Below the pieces are notes generated by a model. That model was given only the letters and a program-made list of their open reading frames with translations. It was not told where the DNA came from and did no database searches. Of a stretch of DNA of 64,000 nucleotides, positions 45,684 to 54,877 are shown one piece after another. A program made the translations under genes and the position numbers. This DNA comes from Schaalia odontolytica (GTDB taxonomy: Bacteria; Actinomycetota; Actinomycetes; Actinomycetales; Actinomycetaceae), in the NCBI RefSeq assembly GCF_009730335.1, contig NZ_CP046315.1, positions 1,860,001 to 1,924,000 of the forward strand. The letters run 5' to 3'. Position 1 is the stretch's first letter; each line of letters starts with the position of its first letter.

Positions 45684-47471
45684 CGCCAGGCGACCCCGCT
45701 CCACGGGTAGTCGGGTTCGTCGATGGCGCGTGCCAGCATCTGCGCCGAGTGGGCGATGTGTCTGGGCCACGACCCCGAGTATCCGGGCAGGGCACCGGTG
45801 ACGGATCGCTGGCAGGCGGCCTCGTACGCGTCGACGAGGATTTTCTTGCCGTCGGCGCCCAGCCACACTCCCCCGGCCTCGGCCTCGACGACGCCGTGTT
45901 CGGGCCGGAGTTTGCGCGTGCGCAGGAGCGCCATGACGGTCTGGTCGACCAGGAGTGGGCGGAGCTGTTCCATGAGGTCCAACGCCAGGCTGGGTCGCTT
46001 GTCGGTGGGTGCGTGCGCGATGCCGAGTGTCGGTTCGAGCCCGGCGGCGTGCAGCGCGCCGACGCATTCGGACAGGAGGATCGCGTACCCGTAGGACAGG
46101 GCGGCGTTAGGCAGGTCGCGGGGTGGGGCGTCGACTGCGCCCGTCGAAGGTCACGTCGGCGGGTACGCACGCGGCGAGCGCGTCGAAGTAGGCGTTGGAG
46201 CACGCGCCTGCGATGCCCATGATCTCGTCGAGTGTGCGCGCCCGCGAGGGAGCGCCGCCAAGCGTGCATGTGCGCGGTTGTGTCGGCGACGTGCACGGCT
46301 TCGTCGCGTCGTGCGATGCGGGTGAGGACGTGGATTTGGCCGCGGATTTTCGCGCCGATGAGGCTGGCAGCCAGGCGGACGCGCCGCTCGTGGTCGCCGG
46401 TGAGGGCGACTTGCACGAGGAGTCGGCTCGCGTGCGCTCCCCTGTTCGCACCGATGAGGGCACCTTGGTAGGAGCCTCGCCGCGACAGGCACACGACGTC
46501 GACGCTGCTGCGCATCGCCCACGAACGCGCGCCGGCGAACAGGCCGACGTTTCCTGACAGGACGATGCGCGTGACGCTGTTTTTAGGGACGGAGGTCGCG
46601 AGCAGCGAGCCGGGCGCGTCGACGAGGACGCGGCCCACTTTGACATGGACGCGCGCGCCATCGCGGCCGACGTAGAGGATGCGATCGGCTTGGCCTGTGG
46701 GTTCGTCGCTGGACCGGGTGTCCCACGGGTCGATGCCGATGCTCGCGAGGGCTTTCTCCTCGTCAATGTACTGGGCCGTCACGTCGGTGAGGCGCGCGCC
46801 CGCGCCAATGGCCGCGGCGGCGACGGCATCGATGGCCTCGGCCAAGCGCTGGTCGATTGGTGCCGCGAGCACGAGGGTGGTTCCGACGCGCGAGTAGAGC
46901 AGGCCTGCCCCAGTGGCGTACCTGTCAAGATCGAGCAGAGCGGCGTCAGCAAGCACGCTCGCGATCGGGTTGGGGTCCGAGGCCTGGGCGAGTTCGTCGA
47001 TAATGGGCGCGTCGGCGTCGGGCAGGCCCAGGTAAGAGAGTGCCGCGCGGGTCACGAGGCCTGGGTCGGCCGGGCGGATGGTGGCTCGCGCCAGGTGGTG
47101 GTTGCCATGGTCGTAGTCGTCGACGACTCCTCTGCTGAATGCGTCGTGTCCTGCGCGCGTGTCGTCCTAGGTGCCGTGGGGGTGTTCCGCGGCGAGGCGG
47201 CGTTCGAGGCTTTCGCGCACTGATACGGCCAGGAGCGCACGGGTGACGGTGTCAGTCGTCGTGAGAGTGCTCACGTCGAGTGCGACGATGCGTGGCGGTG
47301 CCCAGTCGTGGGCGGCGAGGACGCGGAGTTGTTCGTCGGTGAGGCTTCCCGGCGTGGGGTGTTCGCTCTGGTGGGGTCCGGGTGTGCTGTGAGGAGTCGG
47401 CGTCTGGCGCGAATGAGGGCCTCGGGGCTGGTCGCTTCTCTCAGGGACGAGGCCGTGGCGGGTGTCGTCAT
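45680..47471 (-). pseudogene. cas1: Broken cas1 with a long N-terminal extension
   Basis: An ancestral frame of about 597 codons from the ATG at 47471 (site GGAAGGACAG) to 45680 is interrupted four times: a frameshift near 47368-47380, an in-frame TAG at 47167-47169, a frameshift near 46231-46245 and one near 46118-46128. Read across these, the C-terminal 330 residues are Cas1 (RILYVGRDGARVHVKVGRV, AALSYGYAILLSECVGALHA, LGIAHAPTDKRPSLALDLME). The catalytic Glu of the GxEG motif is Ala (MGIAGACSNAYF), so even a repaired protein should be inactive. The N-terminal 230 residues match no domain I know. Two frameshifts lie in G runs, so read errors must be excluded, but the Glu-to-Ala change and the stop would remain. 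Confidence 0.8.
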
Positions 47472-47724
47472 CGTCTGTCCTTCCACTGAAGGTCCTTGCG
47501 GTTCCTCTACAAGTGTGAAGCGTTATGGAAGAGCGACACGCCGACGATGGCGGCGATTTCCGGGACAGCGTCGGCCCCGCAGGCATTCCGCGGCGATGCG
47601 GGCAGTCGCAACGAAAAGTCTGGTAATCTGGCCTCGTGCTTGCTGGTCGGAGGGGTGCTTTTTCAACCACTGGCGATCCGACATGGCGTTTCCCCTAGCC
47701 ACAGGGGGTACGACACGCCGAGCA
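47472..47724 (+). promoter_or_regulatory. CRISPR leader region
   Basis: 253 bp between the cas1 pseudogene start and the first complete repeat, with no gene. It is on the 5' side of the array in the direction of the handle, as a leader should be. Candidate promoter elements include GGTAATCT near 47628 and an AT-rich GCTTTTTCAACC near 47659. The final 40 bp carry the inverted pair CCCCTAG/CACAGGGGG-type sequence. Confidence 0.5.
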
Positions 47725-48046
47725 GTCAGAAAGCACCGAGCGCCAAAAGGTGCATTAAGACTCATCTACGCCGCGAGAGGACAGCTCCTTTGTGAGCGCA
47801 GACAGAAAGCGCCGAGCGCCAAAAGGTGCATTAAGACCTGTAGCTTCATGCCGTCACGCCACACGGAGAACACGAGTGTCAGAAAGCACCGAGCGCCAAA
47901 AGGTGCATTGAGACGCCCTCAAAAAGGTCTCGCCCGTCCCAGTAGTTGAGGTCAGAAAGCACCGAGCGCCAAAAGGTGCATTAAGACCAGCCATTCTCAC
48001 CAGCCTTCCAGTCGCGGTAGTGCACAGTCAGAAAGCACCGAGCACC

Positions 48047-48185
48047 CAAAAAATTTCGCATGCAATTCTCTTAGTTCAAACTTCATCGAACGATGAAAAC
48101 CGCGACATCTCAACGGTACAGCTTCAAGTCTTGAAGGATGAGAAGCCGAATTACATACGACATTTTCCAACAACCCTCAAAGATC
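48047..48185 (+). mobile_element. MITE-like insertion in CRISPR repeat 5 (copy 1)
   Basis: 139 bp interrupt the repeat that begins at 48027. Flanks are AGCACC (48041-48046) and AGCGCC (48186-48191), a 6-bp target duplication with one mismatch. It is AT-richer than the surroundings, non-coding, and about 85-90 percent identical by eye to copy 2 in the same orientation. Contains the hairpin CTTCAAGTCTTGAAG. Confidence 0.7.
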
Positions 48186-48571
48186 AGCGCCATAAGGTGC
48201 ATTAAGACTGCTTCAACCATGCGGTCTGGTAAGAAATCTTTGCATAGGGTTAGAAAGCACCGAGCACCATAAGGCGCATTAAGACATCGGAGCGAGAGAG
48301 TCACCGATCACGCGCTGCTCGCCCGTTAAAAAGCACCGAGCGCCAAACGGTGCATTAACACGTTTTTCTGACCGGCCTTGAATGGGCTTAAAACAGCCGT
48401 TAGAAAGCACCGAGCGCCAAAAGGTGCATTAAGACTCATTGATCGCGGCTTCCCTGACTTCCTCGCAGAACTCGTCAGAAAGCACCGCGCACCAAAAGGC
48501 GCATTAAGACTTCCACACGCTCATGGCCGTCTTGCCCGTGCCAAGGCCCGCGTCAGAAAGCACCGAGCGCC

Positions 48572-48708
48572 CGAAAATTTCGCATGCAATTCCCTTAGTC
48601 CAAACTTCAATGAACGGCGAAAACCGCGATATGTCAACGGTGTAGCTTCAAATCTTGAAGGGTGGAAGCCGAATTGCATGCAACATTTTCCAACAACCCT
48701 CCAAGATC
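48572..48708 (+). mobile_element. MITE-like insertion in CRISPR repeat 10 (copy 2)
   Basis: 137 bp inserted at exactly the same base of the repeat beginning at 48552, flanked by the perfect 6-bp duplication AGCGCC (48566-48571 and 48709-48714). Inverted repeats of 20 bp (48573-48592 against 48671-48690; core GCATGCAATTC) match at 18 positions; an 18-bp tail follows the right one. Central hairpin CTTCAA-atc-TTGAAG. No coding capacity, so it would need a transposase in trans. Confidence 0.7.
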
Positions 48709-51700
48709 AGCGCCAAAAGGTGCATTAAGACAGAATCACCACGTAAGCCGTGACCTCTACCACAATTACCGGTCAGAAAGCACCGAGCACCAAAAGGTGC
48801 ATTAAGATAGGCTTCATATCGGTTGGTGGAAGAGGCGACGAGTAGTCAGAAAGCACCGAGCGCCAAAAGGTGTATTAAGACCGCCCATACCAGAGCGGTG
48901 TACCACACTTGTTACACGTCAGAAAGCACCGAGCGCCAAAAGGCGGATTAAGACCGATACCCGGCGAATACTCAGCAGTGGTATCTCCAGAACGTCAAAA
49001 AGCACCGAGCGCCAAAAGGTGCATTAAGACCCATCAAGGCGCGTCTGACACAAGCCGACAGCCATAGAACCGTCAGAAAGCACCGAGCGCCAAAAGGTGC
49101 ATTAAGACGCTCTTGCACTGAGCGCTCCTTGCACGTTTTCCCACGTCATAAAGCAGCGAGCGCCAAAAGGTGCATTAAGACAGAGACATCGCGCCGATAA
49201 TCCCCAAGAGGATCGCCAGAAAGCACCGAGCACCAAAAGGTGCATTAAGACTTCACCCCCTCGTCGATGGTGAAAGTGAACTTGCCGCCGTCAGAAAGCA
49301 CTGAGCGCCAAAAGGTGCATTAAGGCTTGGGTAGAGAGGTGTTGAACTTGTCGTTATCGACAGCACATCAGAAAGCACCGAGCTCCATAAGGTGCATTAA
49401 GACTCGCTGAGCGTATCGTTTATCAACAGATTCATGTTCTGTCAGAAAGCACCGAGCGCCAAACGGCGCATTAAGACAGGTTTGCTGCGTGGGCAGTGAG
49501 GAGGTCGGCGGTTTCGTCGGAAAACACCGAGCGCCAAAAGGTGCATTAAGACGCCTTCTTGCCGGCGGACTTACCGCCGCCACTGCCCTTGGGTTAGAAA
49601 GCACCGAGTGCCAAAAGGTGCATTAAGACGCGACGATACGGATGTACGTATCAGGGTCGACACTTGGTCAGAAAGCACCGAGCGCCAAACGGTGCATTAA
49701 GACTCGGTATTCCATCGGAGGCATGGGCTACCCTGGATCGGGTCAGAAAGCACCGAGCGCCAAACGGTGCATTAAGACGCCACGTCGAACGCTTCCAAGG
49801 GCTGGGCAAGAATCTCTGTCAGAAAGCACCGAGCGCCAAACGGAGCATTAAGACATGCTGTGCCAAACCGTCGAATGAGATGTATTTATCGGTCATAAAG
49901 CACCGAGCGCCAAACGGTGCATTAAGACGAATATTCTCTTGTGTGTTTCAGTTGTGGTTGTGATTGGTCAGAAAGCACCGAGCGCCAAACGGTGCATTAA
50001 GACTTCCTTGATGGGCTTCTTGTCTACTTCTACCGCGGGTCAGAAAGCACCGAGAGCCAAAAGGTGCATTAAGACTCGCCGCGCTCGTCGATAGACGCCT
50101 GCGGCAGCAGGCCGTGAGAAAGCACCGAGCGCCAAACGGTGCATTAAGACTTGGGTAGGAACGTCTCAACCGTCACATGCTTACCGGTGAGAAAGCACCG
50201 AGCGCCAAACGGTGCATTAAGACATGCTCCCGCCGTGGTTGGGTGTCACCTCGTGGTGTACGTCAGAAAGCACCGAGCGCCAAACGGTGCATTATGACCG
50301 GCAGAGTTTGTTGCTGATCTGGTCGGAGTCGTAGATATTAGAAAGCGCCGAGCGCCAAAAGGTGCATTAAGACCCGTGCAAGACTTGCACTTGCGGTGTG
50401 GACTGGTTACCTGTCAGAAAGCACCGAGCGCCAAAAGGTGCATTAAGACTGCAGGAATCATTTCAAAAATGATTTCCATCTTTCGGTCAGAAAGCACCGA
50501 GCGCCAAAAGGCGCATTAAGACCTGCCGTGAAAGCGATCTTTGCGCCCATCGTCTTGACCAGTTAGAAAGCACCGAGCGCCAAAAGGCGCATTAAGACCT
50601 GAACATGATTGGATCCGGGTAGAGCCGGTCGAGCTTCGTCAGAAAGCACCGAGCACCAAAAGGCGCATTAAGACCGCAGAACTTGTCCGGGTCATGTCAA
50701 CGACGAGAGGAGTCAGAAAGCACCGAGCGCCAAAAGGCGCATTAAGACTCCGATTCTTCGCATGATAAAATCACTCCCTAAAAGGTCAGAAAGCACCGAG
50801 CGCCAAAAGGTGCATTAAGACCCGTCGCAGGTGCCCACCTGGATAGGAGTCCGGTCAGAAAGCACCGAGCGCCAAAAGGTGCATTAAGACGTGTCTTCAT
50901 TCTCGATATTAAGGTATCTCTTTGTTTCTGTCAGAAAGCACCGAGCGCCAAACGGTGCATTAAGACACAACGAAAGTGGAGAGCTTGAGGGTCATGAGAG
51001 TTCCGTCATAAAGCACCGAGCGCCAAACGGTGCATTAAGACACCCCTAAACTGGGGTTAAGGTTTTTTCATTTCTAGAAAGTCATAAAGCACCGAGCGCC
51101 AAACGGTGCATTAAGACCAAGTAATATCTGCAGAGTGAGGGACCGTTTTTAGGCGGTCATAAAGCACCGAGCGCCAAACGGTGCATTAAGACATCAGCGG
51201 CTAAGCACACACAACTGCATAAGGGGGTGTCATAAAGCACCGAGCGCCAAACGGTGCATTAAGACTCGAACGCGGCGAGCTTGCTGTAGAGCGCCTCGGA
51301 TGCGTCATAAAGCACCGAGCGCCAAACGGTGCATTAAGACTAATCACGCAGGTCAACCACGATGGCGAGCAGCTCGGGTCATAAAGCACCGAGCGCCAAA
51401 CGGTGCATTAAGACGCGCGCTTGATGTAGCACGCGAACCGATCAGACGGCTTGGTCATAAAGCACCGAGCGCCAAACGGTGCATTAAGACTTTCCGCTAA
51501 TGCACTCTTTGTCGCACTCACGATCGCACGGTCATAAAGCACCGAGCGCCAAACGGTGCATTAAGACCCACTCGATGAAGCCCGTGTCGATCGCGATCTG
51601 CAAGTCATAAAGCACCGAGCGCCAAAAGGTGCATTAAGACCAGTCGAACTTCTGCTTCTTGTAGATTGTGGTCGGGTCAGAAAGCACCGAGCGCCAAACG

Positions 51701-53490
51701 CTGCATTATGACGGCTTACCTCGACGATGTTTCCGTGTTCGACTACAGAGTCATAAAGCACCGAGCGCCAAACGGTGCATTAAGACTCCCACACGACGAG
51801 GCGGGGGCGGATGGTTTCGACGGCGGTCATAAAGCACCGAGCGCCAAACGGTGCATTAAGACTAGGACTAACCTCAGTCACAACCAACTCCAACCCGCCC
51901 CGTCATAAAGAACCGAGCGCCAAACGGTGCATTAAGACTCGTTGACGAAGAAAGTCTTAAGAGCCTCTTTGATAGGCCATAAAGCACCGAGCGCCTAACG
52001 GTGTATTAAGACCCGGGGATAATCGCGTTTTCGGCGCGAATCTTGTCCGTCATAAAGCACCGAGCACCAAACAGCGCATTAAGACGCAGCGTTGATTCCA
52101 TACGGGACGTATGCGAAGTCGCCGGTCATAAAGCACCGAGCGCCAAATGGTGCATTAAGACCAACCGAAGCCAAGAACAGGTGTGTAAATATCACGAATT
52201 CATAAAGCACCGAGCGCCAAACGGCGCATTAAGACCTTCTGGATTGATTGGATTGGTGAGTGAAGCAGCATCCCCGGCCATAAAGCACCGAGCGCCAAAC
52301 GGTGCATTAAGACTCAATTCCGAGTTGGCACATGAATGCTTGGGTGAGTCCTGGTCATAAAGCACCGAACGCTATCAGGTGTATTACGACGTCTTGCGCT
52401 TCAGGTCGCCCTGTCCGTCCGGATCACCGTCAGAAAGCACCAAGCGCCAAACGGCGCATTAAGACGCCAGCGGCGCTACCCACGCCACATGATCAGTTGC
52501 ATCCCAGTCATAAAGCACCGAGCACTAAACGGTGCATTAAGACAAGGCAATCGAGGACGGATCCTGGCTGTCGATTGCAAGGGTCATAAAGCACCGAGCG
52601 CCAAACGGTGCATTAAGACCGGCAGGCGCTCCCGCCACCGGTGCGCCTGCTGCCACCGGGTCATAAAGCACCGAGCGCCAAACGGTGCATTGAGACTCCA
52701 TGAGGGCCTTCACCGTCGGCGCGAGGTTGCTGCGGCCATAAAGCACCAAGCGCCAAACGGTGCATTAAGACCGGTGGGCCGCGAACTTCTGGATGACCGG
52801 ATTGTAGCCCACGTCATAAAGCACCGAGCGCCAAACGGTGCGCTAAGACTCCATTCCACCAGCCATTTGGTGTTGTCCTTTCGTCTGGTCATAAAGCACC
52901 GAGCAACAAACGGTGCATTAAGACACGCCCAGGTAACGCTTGAGCAGCTCCAGCTTGGACTCGTCATAAAGCACCGAGCGCCATCAGGTGCATTAAAACA
53001 CGAGTGTTCGTCGTCCGTTGATTGTTTGCCAGTAGGCGAGTCATAAAGCACCGAGCGCCAAACGGTGCATTAAGACCGGATGTAGGAACGGATGGTGGGG
53101 ACGGCGAGGCCGACGTCATAAAGCACCGAGCGCCAAACGGCGCATTAAGACTTGCGGTCCTTCGTGTCCTGGACGGTGTTCTCATCGACGTCATAAAGCA
53201 CCGAGCGCCAAACGGTGCATTAAGACCCGCTTAAACGCCCTGCACTCATCCTCACTCAGATACTCCGGTCATAAAGCACCGAGCGCCATAAGGCGCATTA
53301 AGACTCATACCCGATTGTGGCCAGGTCTCCGACCACACGTCCGGGTCAGAAAGCAGCTAGCGCCATAAGGTGCATTAAGACAGGAAGAGGATTGTTGTCG
53401 CATCAATGATCGACACAGCCAAGTCAGAAAGCACCGAGCGCCATAAGGTGTTTGCAGCGCGCTCTCGTGGACAACCGGATAACCCGTCGG

Positions 53491-53559
53491 CTTCTGGATA
53501 GGCTATTGCGTTCTGGATAGGATAATACGCTATCCAGAACTCCGTTTCCTATCCAGAAG
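53491..53559. repeat. Nested inverted repeat after the CRISPR array
   Basis: Four copies of TTCTGGATAG: two direct (53492-53501, 53511-53520) and two inverted (53530-53539, 53549-53558). The outer pair extends to 12 bp (CTTCTGGATAGG, 53491-53502, with its complement 53548-53559). The inner pair encloses GATAATACG. It can fold as a double-layer cruciform or serve as four binding sites. No gene starts here. Confidence 0.75.
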
Positions 53560-53606
53560 CGCACCCAGGTGACGCGGGGTAAACCTCGCCCCACCCCGAA
53601 CATGTT

Positions 53607-53639
53607 CGAGGCCTCCCCGGTACACCCAGGGAGGCCTCG
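53607..53639 (-). terminator. Hairpin terminator
   Basis: CGAGGCCTCCC (53607-53617) with complement GGGAGGCCTCG (53629-53639), directly after the end of the decayed membrane-protein gene on the minus strand. Confidence 0.75.
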
Positions 53640-53662
53640 TCAACGATGTACGCGAAGGGCAG

Positions 53663-54269
53663 CTACTGCCGCGAACCCGAGAGCCGCTTAGACGGATGCC
53701 GCCTGTCCTCTCCCCTCCACCACGGCATCCACGCCGCGTAGCCGTCCGCGCGCGGCATGGGAGAGTCGGGCTCGAAGCCCAACTCCTCCGGCGTCTCGGG
53801 GATGCGATCCACCAGGAAGTACTTATCCCTATCGTCGCAGTGCTCGCGCACGATCGTGCGGAACTCCGCCAGCTCGCAATACACGACCCCCGTGATCGGA
53901 TTCCTCCTAAACACCACGATCTTGTACAGCCACTAGGCAAACAGCGCGACATTAGCCGCGAGCGCGAGCGCCGCACACGCGATGTTCGCGCGCGGGTCCA
54001 TCGTCGCGAAGTTGAAGATGTCCGAGGGCGGCACCAGGACCTCGGGCAGGAGCGTATTCATGGAGATCCATGAAAACCAGGGTGAAGCAGCGGAACCAGA
54101 TCCACTGGCCCTTCGCCCACGTGAACGCCGGGATCATACAGGCCTGGAGCAGGGCAAGCGTGCAATACCACGTGTAGTCGGCCAGCGAATTGTACAAGAA
54201 CGCGTGGTTCCACAGGTCGTAGGCAATCACCCACGGCCACACCATATCCACCCAGATGAAGCCGCGCAC
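53663..54269 (-). pseudogene. Decayed membrane protein gene (DUF5692-like remnant)
   Basis: Three in-line fragments read as one protein: VDMVWPWVIAYDLWNHAFLY to FRCFTLVF; then MNTLLPEVLVPPSDIFNFAT to NVALFA; then WLYKIVVFRRNPITGVVYCE to a stop at 53663. They are split by a single extra base at 54071 (removing it restores VFWISMNTLLP) and by an in-frame TAG at 53933-53935. The WPWVIAYDLWN and AxYTWYCTLALLQACMIPAF segments match the DUF5692 membrane family as I remember it. The N-terminal half of the family is missing, since the frame has no upstream continuation beyond about 54270. Clearly non-functional. Confidence 0.65.
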
Positions 54270-54287
54270 CGATACCGACACGCATGA

Positions 54288-54318
54288 GGGGCCGCGCACA
54301 AAAAGACGCGCGCGGCCC
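54288..54318 (-). terminator. Terminator downstream of the RHH gene
   Basis: GGGGCCGCGC and GCGCGGCCC arms (54289-54297 with 54310-54318) around an A-rich loop. The wider 85-bp module is repeated after the large subtilase (54797-54882). Confidence 0.65.
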
Positions 54319-54379
54319 GTCTCTAACGCTCGACCGGGAAGGATCCCCAGCCTCGTCGCGGCTACTGCGGCAGGCGGCC

Positions 54380-54646
54380 CTACTCGAGCGAATCAATCAA
54401 ATCGCGCACAAGCTGCGACGGCGTCGTACCGCGCTCCTGAGCCACCTCAGCGAGCTTGGCACGACGAGAACGGTCAAGACGGAGGGTGAACGGCTTAGCA
54501 CCAACACCAACGCTAATCGGGCGTCCGGCCACAGACGAACCGAGATGCTTCCCGTCGTAAGGCACACCGTTCTCGGCCTGGTTCCCCCAACGCTCCAGAT
54601 CCTCATCAGTGAAGGTCGCACCATCAGCTGACGTATACATCGCCAT
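54380..54646 (-). CDS. Ribbon-helix-helix (CopG-type) protein
   Basis: 88 residues from the ATG at 54646, chosen because AAGGAGGT lies five bases upstream; an ATG one codon earlier is closer than optimal. The C-terminal FTLRLDRSRRAKLAEVAQER then TTPSQLVRDLIDSLE is a ribbon-helix-helix DNA-binding domain. The N-terminal DGATFTDEDLERWGNQAENG resembles the extension of CopG/RHH antitoxin-like proteins. No toxin gene is adjacent: the neighbours are a membrane-protein remnant and a protease. Confidence 0.78.
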   Translation of the reverse strand: MAMYTSADGATFTDEDLERWGNQAENGVPYDGKHLGSSVAGRPISVGVGAKPFTLRLDRSRRAKLAEVAQERGTTPSQLVRDLIDSLE

Positions 54647-54802
54647 CATTACCTCCTTAAACCAACCTCTGCGAGCACCGCTCGCGTTACCAGCATCGGA
54701 TGAAATCAACCCACCCATTCGCACACTCATCAGTGTATGTACAAAATAGGCACCAAGGGAAGGCCCCACGGCATCTCTTCCCACGCAGGCATCACACGTA
54801 CG

Positions 54803-54837
54803 AGGGGCCACGCACGAGACATCGTGCGCGGCCCCTC
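54803..54837 (-). terminator. Terminator of the double-domain subtilase gene
   Basis: Arms AGGGGCC-CGCACGA and TCGTGCG-GGCCCCT (54803-54836) with one bulge and a GAC loop. An exact 12-bp dispersed motif copy lies between it and the gene (54861-54872). Confidence 0.7.
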
Positions 54838-54877
54838 TCTCCGTCTCAACCAGGAAGGAACCCCGGCCTCGTGATAC

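Larger units (their letters stand above)
47725..53450 (+). CRISPR. CRISPR array, about 73 repeats, plus-strand orientation
   Basis: Repeats are 37 bp (first complete copy 47725-47761) with spacers of 36-41 bp; I counted 73 repeats and 72 spacers. Each repeat holds GCACC and GGTGC arms for a hairpin and ends in ATTAAGAC, equivalent to the type III 8-nt handle, fixing direction as left to right. Two repeat types dominate in blocks: CAGAAAG...AAAAGG (47.7-49.6 and 50.3-50.9 kb) and CATAAAG...AAACGG (51.0-53.3 kb), with a mixed CAGAAAG...AAACGG block at 49.7-50.3 kb. AAACGG lengthens the stem by one pair. Many repeats have point changes, including leader-proximal ones (47801, 48325). The last copy at 53423 is truncated. 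Two repeats contain insertions. Confidence 0.97.
8268..54872. repeat. Dispersed 12-bp motif ACGAGGCCGGGG (both orientations)
   Basis: Exact copies start at 8268, 9061 and 9081 (terminators), 15248 (spacer), 21404, 23485, 24961, 27910, 28601, 30574, 31316 (terminator), 38029, 38166 and 54861 (spacer); positions are within a base or two. Nine of these extend to the 13-mer GACGAGGCCGGGG or complement. In genes it is read in more than one frame (Asp-Glu-Ala-Gly, Pro-Ala-Ser-Ser, Pro-Gly-Leu-Val), so the DNA is what is conserved. Near matches are at 5249, 10888 and 16480. Confidence 0.75.

Noticed and set aside
45394-47055. A 553-residue minus-strand protein as a real gene
   Set aside because: Its first 300 residues are Cas1-like, but the rest is an Arg/Pro/His/Ser-rich out-of-frame reading of the Cas1 C-terminus and cas2. 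It is a frameshifted pseudogene product.
46118-47380. cas1 lesions explained wholly by sequencing error
   Set aside because: Two frameshifts are in G-rich runs and could be errors, but the TAG stop and the catalytic Glu-to-Ala change are substitutions, and neighbouring long genes are intact, so real decay is favoured.
48378-53234. Many short open frames in the array encoding runs such as KHRAPNGALR or HKAPSAKRCIKT
   Set aside because: They are translations of the CRISPR repeat, not proteins. Frames change with spacer length and none has a ribosome-binding site.
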